The notes beneath the pieces are model-generated. The model saw only the letters and a program-made list of their open reading frames with translations, made no database searches and was not told the DNA's origin. The position numbers were made by a program, and so were the translations under genes. From the NCBI RefSeq assembly GCF_019042275.1, contig NZ_JAHQCW010000009.1, positions 62,001-126,000 on the forward strand: DNA of 64,000 nt, in the 5' to 3' direction. The stretch is from Diplocloster agilis. Lineage in GTDB: Bacteria; Bacillota; Clostridia; Lachnospirales; Lachnospiraceae. Shown piece after piece: positions 42,610-49,434 of this stretch (within the stretch, counting starts at the first letter, position 1; every line of letters starts with the position of its first letter).

Positions 42610-43653
42610 TTAATATTCCAGGCGGTACTCTTCAAAATTCTTGTATACATCCACTTTTCCTGTTGAAATATCGTCCACCAATTGTTTCACCTCTTTCTGA
42701 AGTTCTTCCGGAATATTCTTCAGATCCCTTTCATCATAGACGGCGCCCCCGGCCGCAATGTTAAAATCCATCTGTTTGGGCAGTTCTTTTCCATCCTTAT
42801 AATCCAGAGCCACCTGCGTTACCGCCACATCCATGGGCTTGATCGCCGACCAGAATACACAGGGATCCAGATCCCCCTGCCAGTCATCCACACCGATACA
42901 TTTTATCCCGCCTTCCGAACACGCCTTGATCACTCCCGGGCCCGCCAGATAGCAGGACTGGTAAATGATATCGACCGGATAGTTGGCGATCATCGCGCTT
43001 CCCGCCTCCTGGCCTTTGGTGGGATCCAGGTAATCTCCGGTGAAGGAATAAACCACCTCCACATCCGGATCCCCATAAGCAGCGCCCGCGATATATCCGT
43101 CCCGGAAACGCCTGATCTTTAAGACATCTGTGTGGCCGATCCAGCCAATCGTCTTGGTCTGCGTCATTTTCGATGCCACAAAACCGGCTACGAAGGAAGA
43201 TTCAAAAGGATCCACCGATACGGAAGTGCAGTTTGGTTTATCATGGTCCACGTAAGTATCCAGCAAGAAGATATGGGTCTTTGGATAATTCTTATAGATC
43301 TCATCCGCCAGATTCAGAGCCGCCTGACTCACATTATCTTCCCAGGTCATGATTACCTGATAACCTTCCCCCGCCATGGAACGGATGTCATCCGCGAATT
43401 CCGAATTATCCGTGGCCTCGATACACTTGATCTCCCATCCTTCCTGTTCCAGGTTCTGGAATCCCTTCCAGATCAAATCCACAAAATCATTTCCCAGGTT
43501 CCCATCGGTGATAAAGCAAGCTTTATAGGTCTCGCCTGATGTCTCCTCACCGCCAGCAGCAGCGTCTTCCTCCTTTTTTCCGCATCCTGCCATCATTACT
43601 GCACATAGCGCAATCACTATGAAAACTGCCAACCATTTTTGTAAGCTTCGCAT
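42610..43653 (-). CDS. BMP-family substrate-binding lipoprotein
   Basis: Extracellular binding lipoprotein of the PnrA/Med/BMP family, 347 residues. Signal peptide ends in MMAGC; the binding domain begins TYKACFITDGNLGNDFVD and contains the family-typical FVAGFVASKMTQTKTIGWIG and VDIIYQSCYLAGPGVIKAC. Known BMP proteins bind purine nucleosides. Start ATG at 43653 behind GGAGAAGG. First gene of the importer operon, divergent from the HxlR-sirtuin gene, with an operator-like site between them. Confidence 0.9.
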   Translation of the reverse strand: MRSLQKWLAVFIVIALCAVMMAGCGKKEEDAAAGGEETSGETYKACFITDGNLGNDFVDLIWKGFQNLEQEGWEIKCIEATDNSEFADDIRSMAGEGYQVIMTWEDNVSQAALNLADEIYKNYPKTHIFLLDTYVDHDKPNCTSVSVDPFESSFVAGFVASKMTQTKTIGWIGHTDVLKIRRFRDGYIAGAAYGDPDVEVVYSFTGDYLDPTKGQEAGSAMIANYPVDIIYQSCYLAGPGVIKACSEGGIKCIGVDDWQGDLDPCVFWSAIKPMDVAVTQVALDYKDGKELPKQMDFNIAAGGAVYDERDLKNIPEELQKEVKQLVDDISTGKVDVYKNFEEYRLEY

Positions 43654-43758
43654 AACTTCTTCTCCCTTCTCCTTGCAACCAATGGTAATTATTTCCTTTT
43701 TTCTTTTTTATTCTCCGAAGAATTTATTGCTTTTTCACAAAGCATCGTTGATAATTTA

Positions 43759-43787
43759 AATATAAGTGAATGACTGCCCAAAGTAAA
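43759..43787 (-). promoter_or_regulatory. Promoter of the BMP-type importer operon
   Basis: On the minus strand TTTACT (43782-43787), 17-base spacer, TATATT (43759-43764). The -35 box overlaps the AAAGTAA arm of the shared regulatory site, the same geometry as at the ADP-ribosylglycohydrolase promoter. Confidence 0.6.
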
Positions 43788-43816
43788 TTAAGCACTTTGA
43801 TGTGGGTAGTTACTTT
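43780..43816. promoter_or_regulatory. Shared regulatory site, importer copy
   Basis: AAGCACTTTGA (43790-43800), six variable bases, TAGTTAC (43807-43813), flanked by the inverted pair AAAGTAA (43780-43786) and TTACTTT (43810-43816). The bipartite core is repeated exactly at 48302-48325. The probable binder is the HxlR-type domain of the divergent gene. Confidence 0.7.
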
Positions 43817-43828
43817 TATGATACTTCT

Positions 43829-43857
43829 TTTATAAAGACAGCACGCTTTGCTATAAT
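43829..43857 (+). promoter_or_regulatory. Promoter of the HxlR-sirtuin gene
   Basis: TTTATA (43829-43834), 17-base spacer, TATAAT (43852-43857) with a TGC extension. It lies just downstream of the shared regulatory site. Confidence 0.6.
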
Positions 43858-43902
43858 AGGAATCAAAGCCGCGGCCGTGACGATAGGATAAGGAGGCATA
43901 CT

Positions 43903-45201
43903 ATGAGCTATCATGAGACTACAACTACAGATCCGTTAACCGGAATGATTCAATTAATCGGCGGACGTTGGAAACTGATGATCATGCGGGAGCTGACAGC
44001 CGGTCCGAGGCGCTTCGGCGATCTCAGACGTTCACTGGGAGACATCTCCCAAAAGGTCCTGACTGATGCTCTGCGCACCATGGAGGACGACGGTCTCATC
44101 CACCGGGTTGTCTATCCGGAAGTCACTTTACACGTAGAATACTCCCTAACCGCTCTGGGCTACGAGATGACTGCTTTGCTGCGGACTATGACCAGTTGTT
44201 ATGCAAACTACATCACCTCCGTTGAAAACCTGGAAAGGTCGCCCAAACCATCAGAATCAACCGCTTTCTATAAATCGTCAACTACCGCTGCTACCATAGA
44301 GCTTCCTGATTACAAAACCCGAATCCGGACAGCCAAGGCGCTTATGGCGGATGCCGACTATATTATCGCGGGGACCGGTTCTGGAATCAATGTGGCATCC
44401 AATATCAATTTATTCGACAAAAAGACCGCAAAACGATTGTTTCCGGCCTACTATGAGCAGGGGTTTAACTGTATTGACGATATGATTAACGCGTTTTCCC
44501 AGATATCTCCGGAAAACGAGCTGGCCTACTGGGACTTCTGGTCTGAATACCTCTGGGAATTCCGTTACCGGCATCCGGCATCCCAGGCGCATCTGGATCT
44601 GTTTCATATTCTGAAGGACAAGTCTCATTTCGTGGTTTCTTCCAATGCCGACGGGCAGTTAGAAAAGACGGGGCTGGATCTCAAACACATCTATCTGCCT
44701 TTGGGAAGCTACTCTTATCTGCAATGTGCATTTTCCTGTGAAGAAAAGGTCTATGATGCACAGCCCTATATTGAAAAAATATTGGCGGATACCGACAGTC
44801 GTATCGGCATCCGCCCGGAAAGTATCCCCCGATGTCCGTCCTGCGGTGATTATCTGGTCCCCAACCATTACCGCTGCAGAAATGTGTCTCTGGCCAGCGC
44901 CGACCGGTTGGCGCATCGGAAGGATTTTTTATATTTTTTGAATCATTCTCTTGGTAAACGAGTAGTATTTCTGGAAATAGGCTCCGGATTTCGTCTGCAA
45001 AATATTATCCGCAGACCCTTCGAAGACTTTACACGGAAAAATGAACGCGCCTGCCTCATACGGATCAATTCCAAATTCCCGCAGATTACCGATGAACGCC
45101 TTTTGGAGCAGGCCCTATCCTTTGGTGAAAATGAAGCTGAAGTGCTTCACGATCTGGCTTATGAAGGTCAGCTTACGCCAGCAGATGATGCCCGCGCATA
45201 A
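43903..45201 (+). CDS. HxlR-type DNA-binding domain fused to a class-M-like sirtuin
   Basis: A 432-residue fusion. Residues ~8-110 are a winged helix of the HxlR family (MIQLIGGRWKLMIMRELTAG, RRFGDLRRSLGDISQKVL); the Cys usual near the N-terminus is Asp here. Residues ~138-400 match macrodomain-linked class-M sirtuins: NAD loop AGTGSGINVAS (156-166), SSNADGQLEKTG (246-257), the LPLGSYSYLQC stretch (265-275), zinc cysteines 275, 279, 311 and 314 (CPSC), and LEIGSGFRLQNIIRRPFE (357-374). The catalytic His of classical sirtuins, Gln in class M, is Leu267, so activity may be lost or changed and the domain may only sense NAD or ADP-ribose. Start ATG at 43903 behind AAGGAGG. Its 3' end overlaps the convergent PfkB gene by 29 bases. 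Confidence 0.82.
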   Translation: MSYHETTTTDPLTGMIQLIGGRWKLMIMRELTAGPRRFGDLRRSLGDISQKVLTDALRTMEDDGLIHRVVYPEVTLHVEYSLTALGYEMTALLRTMTSCYANYITSVENLERSPKPSESTAFYKSSTTAATIELPDYKTRIRTAKALMADADYIIAGTGSGINVASNINLFDKKTAKRLFPAYYEQGFNCIDDMINAFSQISPENELAYWDFWSEYLWEFRYRHPASQAHLDLFHILKDKSHFVVSSNADGQLEKTGLDLKHIYLPLGSYSYLQCAFSCEEKVYDAQPYIEKILADTDSRIGIRPESIPRCPSCGDYLVPNHYRCRNVSLASADRLAHRKDFLYFLNHSLGKRVVFLEIGSGFRLQNIIRRPFEDFTRKNERACLIRINSKFPQITDERLLEQALSFGENEAEVLHDLAYEGQLTPADDARA

Positions 45202-46099
45202 ACCGACGGATAACCGATTCCGCCACAGCTCCTCCCCGAGGCCCATCCTGAGTTACACAATAATTCGCGGCGGCTGTGGCGAACAATCCGGTCTCCATAA
45301 GCGTCAACTGGTTCTGTATTCCATACAAGAACGCCGCATTGAAGGTGTCCCCGGCACCGTTCGTATCTTTGACCGCAATATCGTAGATGGGGATTCTAAG
45401 GTCCTCATCCCGGGTTTTTATCCGGCATCCGCTGCTGCCGAGGGTTACGACGATGATCTCGGTCCCTTTATTCAATAAATACTCCAGATACTCCTCCTCT
45501 TCCAGATCTCCCCTGTTTTGCCGGAAACCGAACTGGTTAAAAAAGAGGATATCCGCCGCTTCTAGGAATCGTCTCTGCTCCGTGGATTCACAGACAAATT
45601 CCACGTCCAGCGCAATCCTGGCGCCATGGCGTTTAAAATCCTCAAAAGCAGCCATCGTATCCGGGATGATATATTCCGCCCCCAGCATAGTGTAGATCAC
45701 GGAAGCGTTCCGGAACAAATCTTCTTGTTCCGGAAGCAAAGGCATTGCCGGCTTACGCGGCATCGCGCACAGTATTGTCTTTTCCTCTCCTGTCACGATA
45801 ATCAGGCACTTGGAATCTATTTTCTCTTCTGTAAAATTTACATAGCTTGTGTCTATATGATACTGTTCCAAATCCCGCAGCAAATAATCATTCGCCTCGC
45901 TGCGGCTTAACACATCGTAAAAAAAGACCTGTCCTCCCAGCGCGCCGCAGACCGACGAAGCGTTGGCCACACTCCCTCCCGGAGTACGGCCTGCCGGTGT
46001 GAGCATTGCTTTGTCCCCCATCTGCGGCCAACGGGCCGCCGTATAATATTCATCCATATGGAGTACGCTGACCGCAACGATATAATTATTCGGAATCAT
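45173..46099 (-). CDS. PfkB-family carbohydrate or nucleoside kinase
   Basis: ATP-dependent kinase of the ribokinase/adenosine kinase family, 308 residues. Both signatures are present: the N-terminal glycine-rich GGSVANASSVCGALGG and the C-terminal DTNGAGDTFNAAF with the catalytic Asp. The ATG at 46099 follows AGAAGGTG; a GTG at 46108 is the longer option. It is the last gene behind the two ADP-ribosylglycohydrolase-family genes, which suggests that it phosphorylates the ribose-like or nucleoside product they release. Ribokinase and nucleoside kinase cannot be told apart here. Confidence 0.87.
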   Translation of the reverse strand: MIPNNYIVAVSVLHMDEYYTAARWPQMGDKAMLTPAGRTPGGSVANASSVCGALGGQVFFYDVLSRSEANDYLLRDLEQYHIDTSYVNFTEEKIDSKCLIIVTGEEKTILCAMPRKPAMPLLPEQEDLFRNASVIYTMLGAEYIIPDTMAAFEDFKRHGARIALDVEFVCESTEQRRFLEAADILFFNQFGFRQNRGDLEEEEYLEYLLNKGTEIIVVTLGSSGCRIKTRDEDLRIPIYDIAVKDTNGAGDTFNAAFLYGIQNQLTLMETGLFATAAANYCVTQDGPRGGAVAESVIRRFMRGHHLLA

Positions 46100-46126
46100 A
46101 TCTAACACCTTCTCTTTCCCTTTGTA

Positions 46127-47167
46127 TCAGTTGGTCACTCTACAGATCTCGTCCGCGAAACCTTCAAAATCAATAAACGGATTCGCTTCTTTTAACGTCT
46201 CCACATGGTTACTGCTGATTCCGCTGCTGCCCCTCAGCGCGCCTGCCATAGCGCCTGCCATAATCGCAGTCGTATCAGAGTCATTACCGGAATTAACCGC
46301 CATGTATATGGTACGCATAACATCAGCGCCTCCGGCCGCCAGATACCCGAATGCACATGGAATGGATTCATTGGCGTTGAGTCCTGAAACGATCAAATCC
46401 GTCATCTCCACAACACATTTTTCAAAATCGTTGGCGTATTTCAGTCCGATCTGTATCGCTAAGTCCATACGTTTCTCCACACTAGCTCCTGCCGAGGGCT
46501 GCGCGAACCGCTGCGCCCGACGGTACCCCTCGCCCGCGCCGTACAGGCCTGCTTCTAATACTTCATCCAGCCGCGCGCCTTTCACCATAGCCTGCGCCAC
46601 CGCCGCCGCTACCGCCGCGGCCCCGGACAGCGCGATCGGATTATAATGGGTAATCTGACACATCACCAGCGCATCGTCGATCGCTTTGTCCACATTTCCG
46701 GGATCAAACAATCCTACAATCCACCCTTTCATACCTCCGCCGTTGGTAGCGGTCCGGTTATTGCACAACAGGTAGTCTCTGGACGTATCCATTTTCTTTC
46801 CTTCCAGCTGTTCCAGACCACGTCTGGTAGAAGGGCCGCAATAACGCTCATAAAAGATGCGGGTATCTTCCGAATTCTTCCATTCCAGCAAAGCGTCAAT
46901 TGCCGCCCGCCTGGTTATTCTTCCATGATCCGCGGCAAAGTATTTTCCGGACAAATAGGCGCATGAGAAATCATCCGTCACATATGCCCGGGGCATATCA
47001 TAAGCGATTGAGTCCGGAAGCGGGATCATATAGTCATATACGAACTCTCCGTTTCCAAAATCCCTTTTAATCAGAGATACCGTACGTGTTTCCAGCGGGC
47101 AGCCCATCGCATCGCCTATGGCTGCCGCCAGCAGGCATCCGTATACTTTGTCATATTGATTCATCAT
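46127..47167 (-). CDS. ADP-ribosylglycohydrolase-family protein 2
   Basis: Magnesium-dependent hydrolase of the DraG/ARH family (N-glycosidic bonds of ADP-ribosyl or related ribosides), 346 residues. Metal-site motifs are AAAIGDAMGCPLE, YVTDDFSCAYLS (acidic pair in TDD) and NSGNDSDTTAIMAGAMAGA near the C-terminus. The ATG at 47167 overlaps the upstream gene's stop by four bases (ATGA) and has GGAGGG before it. Its paralogue is directly upstream. In this cluster with a nucleoside-like importer and a PfkB kinase it may cleave an imported riboside, or undo ADP-ribosylation made by the sirtuin. Confidence 0.87.
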   Translation of the reverse strand: MMNQYDKVYGCLLAAAIGDAMGCPLETRTVSLIKRDFGNGEFVYDYMIPLPDSIAYDMPRAYVTDDFSCAYLSGKYFAADHGRITRRAAIDALLEWKNSEDTRIFYERYCGPSTRRGLEQLEGKKMDTSRDYLLCNNRTATNGGGMKGWIVGLFDPGNVDKAIDDALVMCQITHYNPIALSGAAAVAAAVAQAMVKGARLDEVLEAGLYGAGEGYRRAQRFAQPSAGASVEKRMDLAIQIGLKYANDFEKCVVEMTDLIVSGLNANESIPCAFGYLAAGGADVMRTIYMAVNSGNDSDTTAIMAGAMAGALRGSSGISSNHVETLKEANPFIDFEGFADEICRVTN

Positions 47168-48225
47168 GCCGCGCCCTCCTTTTCTGCATTCAGAAAACTG
47201 CCGATATCGTCCGCCATTTGCCGCAGATCAAAATGATTCACCCTGTCGATCAGTTCCAGATGTTTTATCGGAAAAACATCCGCTCCATGCATCGCTCCCG
47301 TTATATATCCGGTCATACACGCCACAGTATCCGTATCATCTCCGGCATTAACTCCCATAATTATGGACTCCATCGCACGGCCCTTGCATGCTGCGATATG
47401 ACCGAAGACAGCCGGAATCGCTTCATAAGCATAAATACCACCGCCGATGATATCTGTAATTTCCCCCATAGCTTTATCGAAATCTCCCTGATGCCTCATT
47501 CCAATCTGCACCGCCAGCCGGATCTTTTTCACGATATTACCGCCGGCCGCCGGCTGGGCGGTCTTTTCCGCTCTCCGGTATCCTTCTTCCGCTCCGTAGA
47601 TTCCCGCCTCCAGTATTTCGAGATAAGAGATATTTTCACCAAAAGCGGCCGCAGTAGCTGCCGCGACCGCGCAGGCTGCCGACAGGGATATTACATTATT
47701 ATGAGTTCCGCTGCACTGGATGATCGCCTCGTCAATAGCGCTGTCCATGTCGCAGGGATTAAAAAGTCCCATCAGACCGGATTTCATGCCGGCCCCATTG
47801 GTGGCGCGGGTATTATTGCAGAGCAGCCGGTCTACCTGCACCGGCATTTCCAGAAGAGGAGCGGGCTTCTTCTCTCCTTTCAGCACCGCCAGATATTCAT
47901 TCGTAGTGGGCCCTACAAATCTGCGGTATATCTCATGTTCGGACCACCGCAGCATGGCCGCTTCCGCGATTTCATGTGTTATCCTGCTCTTTCGCTCCAG
48001 CATTTCCTCTGCGGTAAAATAAGCGATGGAAAAATCATCCGTCACCAGCCCCGCCGGTGTTCCTCTGGATAAGTTGTCATCGGGATGTTCTACAAAATCT
48101 GTCACCAGTCCGCCAAACCGCTGTTTGATCAGGGCTGTCGTCCTCATTTCTGTGGCCGCCCCCATGGCGTCCCCGACCGCAGCGCCCAAAAGCCCCCCTA
48201 AAATCTTATTTTTCCTACTCTCCAT
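47164..48225 (-). CDS. ADP-ribosylglycohydrolase-family protein 1
   Basis: Paralogue of the gene at 46127, 353 residues. Motifs: GAAVGDAMGAATEMRT, LVTDDFSIAYFTAEE and NAGDDTDTVACMTGYITGA, all metal ligands kept. Also shared is the CNNTRATNGAGMKSG stretch (CNNRTATNGGGMKG in the other copy), so the two proteins probably act on similar substrates or pair as heterodimers. Start ATG at 48225. It opens the operon, whose promoter carries the same bipartite site as the BMP-type importer promoter. Confidence 0.87.
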   Translation of the reverse strand: MESRKNKILGGLLGAAVGDAMGAATEMRTTALIKQRFGGLVTDFVEHPDDNLSRGTPAGLVTDDFSIAYFTAEEMLERKSRITHEIAEAAMLRWSEHEIYRRFVGPTTNEYLAVLKGEKKPAPLLEMPVQVDRLLCNNTRATNGAGMKSGLMGLFNPCDMDSAIDEAIIQCSGTHNNVISLSAACAVAAATAAAFGENISYLEILEAGIYGAEEGYRRAEKTAQPAAGGNIVKKIRLAVQIGMRHQGDFDKAMGEITDIIGGGIYAYEAIPAVFGHIAACKGRAMESIIMGVNAGDDTDTVACMTGYITGAMHGADVFPIKHLELIDRVNHFDLRQMADDIGSFLNAEKEGAA

Positions 48226-48270
48226 ACGGCATCTCCTTCTTAATATTTTGGTGTGTTTCTTCTAATTTGA

Positions 48271-48299
48271 ATTGTAAACGGTATGGATGCGTTGGTAAA
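48271..48299 (-). promoter_or_regulatory. Promoter of the ADP-ribosylglycohydrolase operon
   Basis: On the minus strand TTTACC (48294-48299), 17-base spacer, TACAAT (48271-48276). The -35 overlaps the AAAGTAA arm of the shared regulatory site, as at the importer promoter. Confidence 0.6.
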
Positions 48300-48325
48300 G
48301 TAAGCACTTTGAAGCTATTAGTTAC
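48297..48325. promoter_or_regulatory. Shared regulatory site, hydrolase copy
   Basis: AAAGTAA (48297-48303) overlapping AAGCACTTTGA (48302-48312), six variable bases, TAGTTAC (48319-48325). The 11-mer, the spacing and the 7-mer are the same as at 43790-43813. Confidence 0.7.
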
Positions 48326-48561
48326 AAAGAGGTAACCAAGTTGTGAAATGAGCGGGGCGTTGTTAATTAGCCTTGGCTAATAATAAGATTTGTGTTATAT
48401 TGTATTATATCGATTTAATTCTGATTTACAGAAGCTGTCGCTTCAATTTTCCCTATTTAATTTTAATTGCATAAACCTAAATATCCTGGCTAATATATTG
48501 AACCAGGCAGCCGGGGGACGTATTTCCCGCCCGCTTCGAGATAAAAAAGGGGGTGGCGCTT

Positions 48562-48645
48562 ATGAGTACATACGAAGAGTTTATGATCATTTTGGCATTT
48601 GCTTCTTTGATTGTAGCTATTCTGAATTTTACCCATAAAAAATAG
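48562..48645 (+). CDS. Holin-like small membrane toxin, copy 1 (27 aa)
   Basis: A 27-residue peptide: polar N-terminus MSTYEEFM, one membrane helix (IILAFASLIVAILNF) and a basic tail THKK. This is the pattern of the putative holin-like toxin family (Hol_Tox), type I toxins that insert in the membrane. GGGGGTGG lies 5 bases before the ATG, a very strong ribosome site, so control must be at RNA level. It differs from copies 2 and 3 by Ala for Ser at residue 19. An antisense RNA covers its 3' end. Confidence 0.82.
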   Translation: MSTYEEFMIILAFASLIVAILNFTHKK

Positions 48646-48734
48646 TCGTCCCGGCTCCGACAAAAGTTGAGGACGACTATCCTAGCTAACAACTCGGAGC
48701 GGGTGAGATACACTCACCTTCCGGCTGTCTTGTT
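48637..48734 (-). ncRNA. Antisense RNA antitoxin, copy 1
   Basis: On the minus strand, perfect TTGACA (48764-48769), 17-base spacer, perfect TATAAT (48741-48746), start near 48734. It ends in the stem ATAGTCGTCC/GGACGACTAT (48671-48680 with 48642-48651) followed by a six-T run at 48637-48642. The ~98-nt RNA is antisense to the last codons and 3' part of toxin mRNA 1. Confidence 0.8.
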
Positions 48735-48876
48735 GAGTATATTATAGACCCAAAAAAACTTCGTGTCAATCAGCGTTTAAACGTTGATTGGCTTAAATAA
48801 ATATAAATAAATATATTCAACAAGGCAGCCGGGGGACGTATTCCCACCCGCTTCGAAACAAAAGGGGGTGGCGCTT

Positions 48877-48960
48877 ATGAGTACATACGAAGAGTTTATG
48901 ATCATTTTAGCATTTGCTTCTTTGATTGTATCGATTCTGAATTTTACCCATAAAAAATAG
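48877..48960 (+). CDS. Holin-like small membrane toxin, copy 2 (27 aa)
   Basis: Same 27-residue peptide as copy 3, with Ser at residue 19 where copy 1 has Ala: MSTYEEFM, a hydrophobic helix of about 15 residues, THKK. GGGGGTGG precedes the ATG by 5 bases. Its 5' leader (48811-48832) can pair with the 3' end (49035-49056) over 22 positions, two of them G-U, which could hide the start in the full-length message, as known for hok-type mRNAs. Confidence 0.82.
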   Translation: MSTYEEFMIILAFASLIVSILNFTHKK

Positions 48961-49048
48961 TCGTCCCGGCTCCGCAAAAGTTGAGGACGACTATTCCTTA
49001 AAATAACTCGGAGCGGGTGAGATATGCTCACCTTCCGGCTGTCTTGTT
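48952..49048 (-). ncRNA. Antisense RNA antitoxin, copy 2
   Basis: Perfect TTGACA (49078-49083), 17-base spacer, perfect TATAAT (49055-49060) on the minus strand; start near 49048; terminator stem 48985-48994 with 48957-48966 and T-run at 48952-48957. Length about 97 nt. Confidence 0.8.
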
Positions 49049-49180
49049 GAGTATATTATAGACCCAAAAAAACTTCGTGTCAATCAACGTTTAAACGATG
49101 ATAGGCTTAAATAAATATATTGAACCAGGCAGCCGGGGGACGTATTCCCACCCGCTTCGAAACAAAAGGGGGTGGCGCTT

Positions 49181-49264
49181 ATGAGTACATACGAAGAGTT
49201 TATGATCATTCTAGCATTTGCTTCTTTGATTGTATCGATTCTGAATTTTACCCATAAAAAATAG
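49181..49264 (+). CDS. Holin-like small membrane toxin, copy 3 (27 aa)
   Basis: Identical in protein to copy 2, with one silent base change (CTA for TTA in the helix). Strong GGGGGTGG ribosome site. Its upstream AT-rich segment is about 10 bases shorter than in copy 2, so its promoter may differ in strength. It lies at the end of the array, 170 bases before the asrC stop, facing it. Confidence 0.82.
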   Translation: MSTYEEFMIILAFASLIVSILNFTHKK

Positions 49265-49353
49265 TCGTCCCGGCTCCAGCAAAAGTTGAGGACGACTATT
49301 CCTTAAAATAACTCGGAGCGGGTGAGATATGCTCACCTTCCGGCTGTCTTGTT
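49256..49353 (-). ncRNA. Antisense RNA antitoxin, copy 3
   Basis: Perfect TTGACA (49383-49388), 17-base spacer, perfect TATAAT (49360-49365) on the minus strand although the spacer sequence is unlike copies 1 and 2; terminator stem 49290-49299 with 49261-49270 and T-run at 49256-49261. Confidence 0.8.
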
Positions 49354-49434
49354 GAGTATATTATAATCTATAGACACAGCAATGTCAATTTGTTCAGAAA
49401 AACCCTTAGAAAAACACCCGTACAAACTCCGGTA

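Larger units (their letters stand above)
48491..49375. repeat. Three tandem ~300-bp units, each a type I toxin-antitoxin module
   Basis: Three direct copies with toxin starts at 48562, 48877 and 49181 (spacing 315 and 304). Every unit has a GC-rich 5' segment, a 27-codon toxin frame, a hairpin and a minus-strand consensus promoter. Differences are mostly outside the toxin frame. The preceding 48326-48490 holds no gene; a weak plus-strand promoter TTGCAT-N18-TAATAT (48467-48496) could serve copy 1. Confidence 0.85.

Noticed and set aside
48477-49031. Minus-strand frames of 78 and 84 codons across the small-toxin repeats.
   Set aside because: They are antisense to the toxin frames, contain the antisense RNA and its terminator, and have no ribosome site; the similarity between them only reflects the DNA repeat.
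48491-49375. The repeats as a CRISPR array.
   Set aside because: Units are about 300 bp, only three, with conserved coding sequence and no unique spacers of CRISPR size; no cas genes are present.
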